From Phialocephala subalpina (Eukaryota; Ascomycota; Leotiomycetes; Helotiales; Mollisiaceae), in contig FJOG01000012.1 of the NCBI GenBank assembly GCA_900073065.1, positions 1,201,253 to 1,265,252 on the forward strand: a stretch of 64,000 bases of DNA, read 5' to 3'. How positions within the stretch are numbered: the first letter of the stretch is position 1; each line of letters opens with the position of its first letter. The notes beneath the pieces were generated by a model. It saw only the letters and a list, made by a program, of their open reading frames with translations, ran no database searches and had not been told where the DNA came from. The translations under genes and the position numbers were made by a program. Below are positions 58,600-64,000 of this stretch, in pieces.

Positions 58600-59157
58600 T
58601 TGCTTTCGTCTGTGCCGGTCGATAGTGCAGGCCTATTTAGAAAGAAGTGTGTTTCGAGTGAGAAATGCGAGAAAAATGATTTGGCGGGCTAAGCACTAGT
58701 GACTCTCGATCGACTGGTAATTTCCTCAATATTGGTCATATCTATACGGGGGTCGTAGGTGGACCACCATCTCCCAGCGGGCATCCATGATTGTCAGTTC
58801 GACGGCTTGGGGATCTCCGATCTCTCACCCGCACCTAATGATAGTCGGGATTTACCCACAAGTACCCCTCCTTCATGGAACTGAAACAAAGCGACTAGAC
58901 TCCATCTCTAGGCTACCGCTGCGGCCTAACGAAGGTGTTAGTCTTGTTTAGAAGGCGGAGACCCCACCTTCACTTCCCGATACCTATCCCCTTTCGGGTC
59001 GGTGATACAACAATCAGATTCGAGCCGCACCGATGTTGATCAATGGCCTAGGTATCTCTAACCAGAGCAATCCTTCTATCCCCACTTTCTAGTATTATTA
59101 GACCCCTTCACTTCTCCCAAACTCCCAAGCCATATTTTGCTCTTTTCAGCAAGCAAG
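58600..59157. other. Divergent intergenic region, ALDH relic / P450
   Basis: About 560 bp between the two divergent starts. It would have served both genes as a shared promoter. No gene seen. Confidence 0.55.
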
Positions 59158-61052
59158 ATGGGCATTCTAGACACTTTTCTCATTGACGTTGATCGTCCAG
59201 GACTTTTCGCTGCGCCGATACTCTTTGCGAAGAGCCATGTCCTTCTGTTATTTACCGTCCTAGCTCTGCTCTATCTTGTTCAAATCATCTACTACCTGTC
59301 TCTTCACCCTCTCCACAAGATACCCGGCCCATTCCTCGCCCAATTTAGCGGCATTTGGAAAAATGTGCGGTACTTCCGCAGCACGTGGCATAGGGATATC
59401 CTCGAACTGCACGACAAGTATGGTCCTGTTGTTCGCATTGGCCCGAATGAAGTGAGCTTCGTGGATGCCAAAGCACTTGGTGCAATCTACGGCCACGGAA
59501 CGACGGCTAAGAAGGTAAGCAAACCATTCCATTCACCCTTTTCTACGCGTCGACGGCGAATTTTGGTACTGAGACATCACCAGAGCAAGTGGTACCGCAC
59601 TTGGTTTATCCCCAATATACAACAAAGGTATAGAATGTGTTGTAGATCGAATGCCCTACCACAGATGATATCTTGGTTATGCAGGGGAGAAGGTTTGCTA
59701 ATAAGAAGTCTTCCTTCAGTTTCTTCGCAAGCCAAGATGTCATGATCCATCGCGCGCTTCGAAGCCGCGTCTCGGCAGCCTATTCCATGACCTCGATCCT
59801 CGCCATGGAACCCTACATTCAAGAAGTCGCCGACAAGACATGGGCAAAGTTTCGTGGCTTCGCTGATTCCGGACAAATTATTGACTTCGGAGAGTGGATC
59901 CCGTACTTTACGTTCGATGTGGTCGGGCAACTGTCGCTCGGTGGGGAAATCGGATTCGTGGAGATGGGAGAAGATATCGACGATATCATCTCTTCGATTC
60001 ATATTGGGTAAGTGAGAGGTACCTCTCTAGCCCTGTTTGTTCTCCGGGGGAGCGACTACTGACTGACTCTATTCCTAGTTTCTACATGATGGCCAATATG
60101 GGAAGCGTTCCGCTGCAGATGTTCTGGCTCAATAACTACGTCACTAGGTTCATCGTAGAGAGATTTGGCAGCGCAAAAATGAACGCGTTCCAGGGCTTTC
60201 TCAGATGGCTCGAACAGCGCGTTACAGACCGTATGAAGTACGGCCTGGGAACTCGACGCCGCGACATGTTGCAGCACTTCATTGAGATGAAGGGCATTCA
60301 GGGCCGGCCAACGGGTGTCGGCGACGTCATGATCGAAGGTGTCAACATTTTGGGAGCTGGTGCAGACACGACCTCAATTGCCATCTTGGCCATTCTGGGA
60401 GATCTCATCCTGCATCCTGAGATCGTTCCTCATCTCCAGGCCGAGGTGGACCAAGCATACAAGGATCTCGGGCACGAGGAGAAGCAAACCGAGATTGGGT
60501 ACAAAGAGGCTTCTGCCTTGCCGTACCTAGCTGCTGTGATCAAGGAGAGCATGAGGCTTCACCCATCTATCCAGTATCAGCTGCCCCGCCATCCGGCTGA
60601 GGGAGGGGTGACCATCGGCCCCTACCAGATTCCGCAGTCGGCCGAGGTCAGCATCAGCCCGCGCTCGATGAACAGGTGCAAAGAGATCTTCAGCTCAGAT
60701 GCCAATGAATTCCGGCCGTCCCGATGGCAATTTTCGAACGAGAAGGAAGAGGAGGCCGTGAAAGAGATGTCGAGATTGCTGACTACTGTAAGCGACGCTC
60801 GGCACTAAAGCCTCCCTCCCCTTTTCCTTACACACGTGATCTCGGCTAATGGGGGATATTGCTCAGTTTGGCCTGGGCAGCCGCGTCTGTGTGGGACAGA
60901 ATCTTGCGCTTGTGGAAGTGTACAAGTTCATTGCGCAGTTCGTGCACAAATTTGACATGAAGCTGGCGGATCCACAGACGCTGTGGACGACCAAGACGCA
61001 GTGGTTTTCGATGCAGCACGACTTCAACGTGCGGCTGGAGGCGCGGAGGTAG
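59158..61052 (+). CDS. Cytochrome P450 monooxygenase
   Basis: Microsomal haem-thiolate monooxygenase. Exons: 59158-59514, 59584-59627, 59690-60007, 60079-60787, 60867-61052; 537 aa. An N-terminal membrane anchor (HVLLLFTVLALLYLVQIIYY) is followed by the hinge HPLHKIPGP. The oxygen-binding I helix is AGADTTS (333-339), the ExxR pair is Glu396/Arg399 (KESMR), the PERF-like segment is FRPSRW, and the haem loop FGLGSRVCVG has Cys484. It resembles the pisatin-demethylase/benzoate-hydroxylase-like fungal P450s in its N-terminal region (inference). The exon 2/3 boundary is uncertain: the frame needs a GAG acceptor at 59689 rather than the CAG at 59684. Otherwise intact, in contrast to the broken oxidoreductases next to it. 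Confidence 0.88.
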
Positions 61053-61662
61053 CTTACAATTCGCGTGCTCGGTTTATTGTTCAGGGTTATTGCAGGGTTT
61101 TTGTGTTGACTGTTGATGTGGGATCATGCATTCGAGTATCCAAGTTACGCCACCACATTGAATCAGCAGCAGCTTAAGGTTCCCTGGGCTGGCGCTCTGC
61201 ACGTGATGTGAAGCAAGACCATGTGAAGACTGACAGGAAACTTTGTTGGAGATGGCCATGCATGAAATACACGTGAGAACGAATGACGATGGCTGCGCCA
61301 GCTTCCAGGATTGGCGTGTCGGGATTCGGGCATCTAGTGGCGGGCCCGCGGTGGGGGAATGCCGCTGCTGCGCGGCACCAGTGTCAGTAACAGGAGCCAA
61401 GGAACAGCAGAGGGCCACGATGGCAGATGTGAAGACAAGTTCAAGCGCATGCACATGCGCAAGTACTAGTAAAGTGTAAATCAAATTAAGTCTCGTGCGG
61501 GGCCCCGCACATTGCCGAGTCCCTAAGCTCCCCCTAACGCTCCCACCCACGACCAGCGACCAACGACCAGCAATCAACCTTCTCGCTCAACACTGAAGAG
61601 TTGACGGCCGACAGCCCACAACTCAGCCCACACTATACCTTCACAATCACCGGCCTGGCCTG
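61053..61662. other. Intergenic
   Basis: About 610 bp between the P450 stop and the regulator start. The part after 61500 (CTCCCACCCACGACCAGCGACCAACGACCAGCAATCAACC) is a typical CA/CT-rich leader. No gene seen. Confidence 0.5.
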
Positions 61663-64000
61663 ATGTCCGACGATACCGACTCCCTCGTTTGCCCGGCGTG
61701 CTGTGCATCGTTTCGGCGAGCCGAGCACCTGCGGAGACATCTTGCCTCTCGTACGTCTGTGTCTTACCACCGCTCCCGTTATTGAACTGTCCCTAGGAGC
61801 AATTGCGCTGATATAGTCGTGTTGTGCAACAGATTCGTCATCGAGGCCATTCAAATGCCACTCTTGCTCTTCTGGCTTCAAGCGCCGGTACGTCAGAGAC
61901 AGGCTATCGTGAAAACCAACTGTCGAACCTCATGCTTGGACATCCTTCTGACCATCGTCATACATAGTGATGTGCTACGGAAGCATTTGAAAGGTTGCAG
62001 CCTGCGCCTTAATCAGGAAGTGGCCATGCCTGAGCCCCTTCCAGTAGGGAAAAGGGTCACGTCCTGCGATCAATGTGCGCATACAAAGAAACGCTGCGAT
62101 CGCAAAGCTCCCTGCTCAACTTGCACGGGAAAACATCGTGCCTGTACTTATGAACGCCAGATGTCTTCCTCAAACCAGACAACACTCTCAAACCAAGTGG
62201 AGGCTTCACAGTCTCCTGGCGAGGAGGACTATGTTTCGGACCTGGAAGTCAATTATGACTTCGAAGACAATCTAAACTTTCCCCAGCCGTTTTCCATGAC
62301 AAATTTGACCGACGCAGACTGGCTAGACTTGGACTGGAACGCCCAATTCCCGATGCAAGTACCAGGGAACGCTCCAAGTCATAACGAGCTTCACAGCCAA
62401 AATCTAAGCCAATCCTCGAGCAGTTGCCAACTCCAGCTTTCTTGTAGTCTAACATCTATCCACGAGAGCACAAGATTCCAGCCATCGTTTGATTTTCTCC
62501 TGAACTTTACCCGAGCATCCGGCCTAAAGGTAATCTTCAATTACAAACGCTGTCGTTCACCACGTACCACCACATGTCATGTTTCCCAACAGTCATTTCA
62601 TCACAATGAATCGACCTCTGAAGCTAGGATTCCTGGATCACAGGATTCCTGCCCTCGTCGCAAGTCTGGCTCAAACGTAATGTCGTCGACGCATAGAGTG
62701 AGTCTTGTGAGCTTGATTGAGAGCCTTGACGATCCCCTATTTGGCCAGACGAAAGCTATTTGGGACAACTTCCGCGTCTCGCGGATCCGGTCGTCGCAAA
62801 TTGCACTTGAATCTGTTGATGATCCAGACCGTGCTGACGAGCGCTGCTTACAATTTTTCTGCCCCGAGAACCTGCGAAAGTTCACTCGCCTTTTCTGGGA
62901 TGAATGGTATCCACATTGCCCCATTATCCATAAGCCAACCTTCAATATGTTTAATGCCCCGGTCATGCTTCTGGTTCCCATGGCTATCATCGGCGCCTTC
63001 ATGTCCGACTTAGCTGAAGACGTGAGCCTGGCAATGGAATGGTTGGAGTTCGGAGAAGAGATTGTCTTTTCATCTGCCATCCTATCGGCTGAGCCTGTTG
63101 AGAGAGTGGCCTCTAAAGTCGACATTCCACCCTTAAGGGTCATACAGGCTGCGTATATGACCTGTATCCTACTTAACTGGGAAGGGAGTGACACCATGAA
63201 ACGCCGAGTCAGGCATCATCACTTCGCCGCTGTCGTCTCTGTAAGCAAAGCATATCTGACAAAACAGAAGGCAATTCTAAGTTTGTTTGGTACGATATAG
63301 GCTGTCCGCGAAATCGGTGTTTCAAGCTCAAATCACTACCCTTTCGACTTCGTCAACGCGTGCAATTTCTCGTGGCACAAATTCATCGAACGCGAAGAGG
63401 CGATCCGGTAAATAAAAATAGAAACCCGATTACGTTCCAGCACCAGGCAAACTAACCTAACATCAGGACGTTTACCTACGTGTTTCTGCTCGACACGGCC
63501 TTTGTGATCTTCAACAACACGCCACCCAGGATGGTCCTCCACGAAATGAACCTCGACATGACGACCCCCGAATCCTGCTTCCAGGCAGACAACGCCGCAG
63601 ACTGCTATAGACGCTGGCACGCCCACGTTTCTCAGCATTTCGCCCTTCCCGGCTCGACGCCTCTGCTTTTAGGGGAGGCGATCAGTATCCTCATGCGGGA
63701 CAATTACGATGCTCATGCTCTCCGGTTTGCAAATCTGAGCACGTTGAGTCTCTTCACGGTCGTTGCTGGTATGCATTTTCTTTCCTCCTTCTTTCCTCCT
63801 TCATTCCCCATTTCTTTCCATTATGCTACAAAGCCGAAACCTCATTGGCATGACACTGCGCTTTCTGACGATTGGTTAATGTGCTAGGCCTCCACACAGT
63901 CGTCTTCCAACAACTCAGCCTCTTCACCTGCCTCCCCACTAGCCTGCAACCCGTGCGTGCCGCGTTGTCGAGATGGCAATCGCTCTGGCGGCTGCGGAGC
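61663..64000 (+). CDS. Transcription factor with C2H2 fingers plus Zn2Cys6 cluster, partial
   Basis: Start at the ATG at 61663. Exons: 61663-61750, 61833-61887, 61968-62529, 62593-63240, 63301-63407, 63467-63768, 63888 to beyond the window. Finger 1 is CPACCASFRRAEHLRRH. Splicing exons 1-3 creates finger 2, FKCHSCSSGFKRR joined to DVLRKHLKGC (C2HC form). The binuclear cluster CDQCAHTKKRC..CSTCTGKHRAC follows about 25 residues later. Then come an acidic Asp/Glu-rich linker and the fungal-specific TF middle-homology region (RLFWDEWYPHCPIIHKPTF, VIQAAYMTCILLNWEG, NACNFSWHKFIEREEAIR, TAFVIFNNTPPRM). The 3' end is outside the window. Such hybrids usually control catabolic or secondary-metabolic genes, and its position beside the P450 suggests that target (inference). 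No lesions in the visible part. Confidence 0.88.

Overview
The window is 64 kb of a filamentous ascomycete (Pezizomycotina) chromosome. The signs are short 44-130 bp introns with GT(A/G)AGT-type donors and (C/T)AG acceptors, and families typical of these fungi: HET domain, 2EXR, Zn2Cys6 and C2H2 regulators, CSN2, CWC25 and fungal RIB7. A mariner element carries mutations of the repeat-induced point mutation (RIP) type. A helotialean-like fungus is a guess only. Two runs of N (608-1143 and 39156-39620) are assembly gaps, and each lies inside a gene. No bacterial operons, CRISPR arrays, rRNA or convincing tRNA genes were seen.

Layout. 1-10.3 kb: an NCS1 permease cut by the left edge, an intact 2-oxoglutarate/Fe(II) oxygenase, a decayed oxygenase relic, a C2H2 zinc-finger/coiled-coil protein, and a nucleoside hydrolase-like protein fused to a pseudokinase-like region. 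10.3-15.6 kb: about 5.3 kb without a recognisable gene. 15.6-25.7 kb: a housekeeping block with intact genes for an otubain deubiquitinase, COP9 signalosome subunit 2, splicing factor CWC25 (divergent from CSN2) and octanoyltransferase LipB/LIP2. 26.4-32.7 kb: two Hsp70-like paralogues. The first is a pseudogene split by a 1.36 kb Tc1/mariner element with both terminal inverted repeats and a TA target duplication. The second carries an apparent frameshift. 33.4-44.0 kb: RIB7 (riboflavin), a HAD hydrolase, a short-chain dehydrogenase, an unrecognised four-exon gene, a 2EXR gene with nonsense codons, a triple-RRM protein and a GH16 glycosidase without a signal peptide.

44.5-48.4 kb holds a tandem array of four small genes, one of them dead, that share a short first exon and a phase-0 intron; I do not recognise the family. 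49.1-64.0 kb is accessory DNA: an alpha/beta hydrolase with a nonsense codon, a vanillyl-alcohol-oxidase-type flavoprotein pseudogene, a HET-domain gene, an aldehyde dehydrogenase pseudogene, an intact cytochrome P450 and a C2H2/Zn2Cys6 regulator that runs off the right edge. The oxidase, dehydrogenase, P450 and regulator together resemble the remains of an aromatic-alcohol catabolic cluster (inference).

The housekeeping genes read without a lesion, while the accessory genes repeatedly show frameshifts and TAG/TGA codons. This argues for real gene decay, some of it RIP-like, rather than general sequencing error. Coordinates of multi-exon genes span first to last coding base, and exon limits are given in the evidence.
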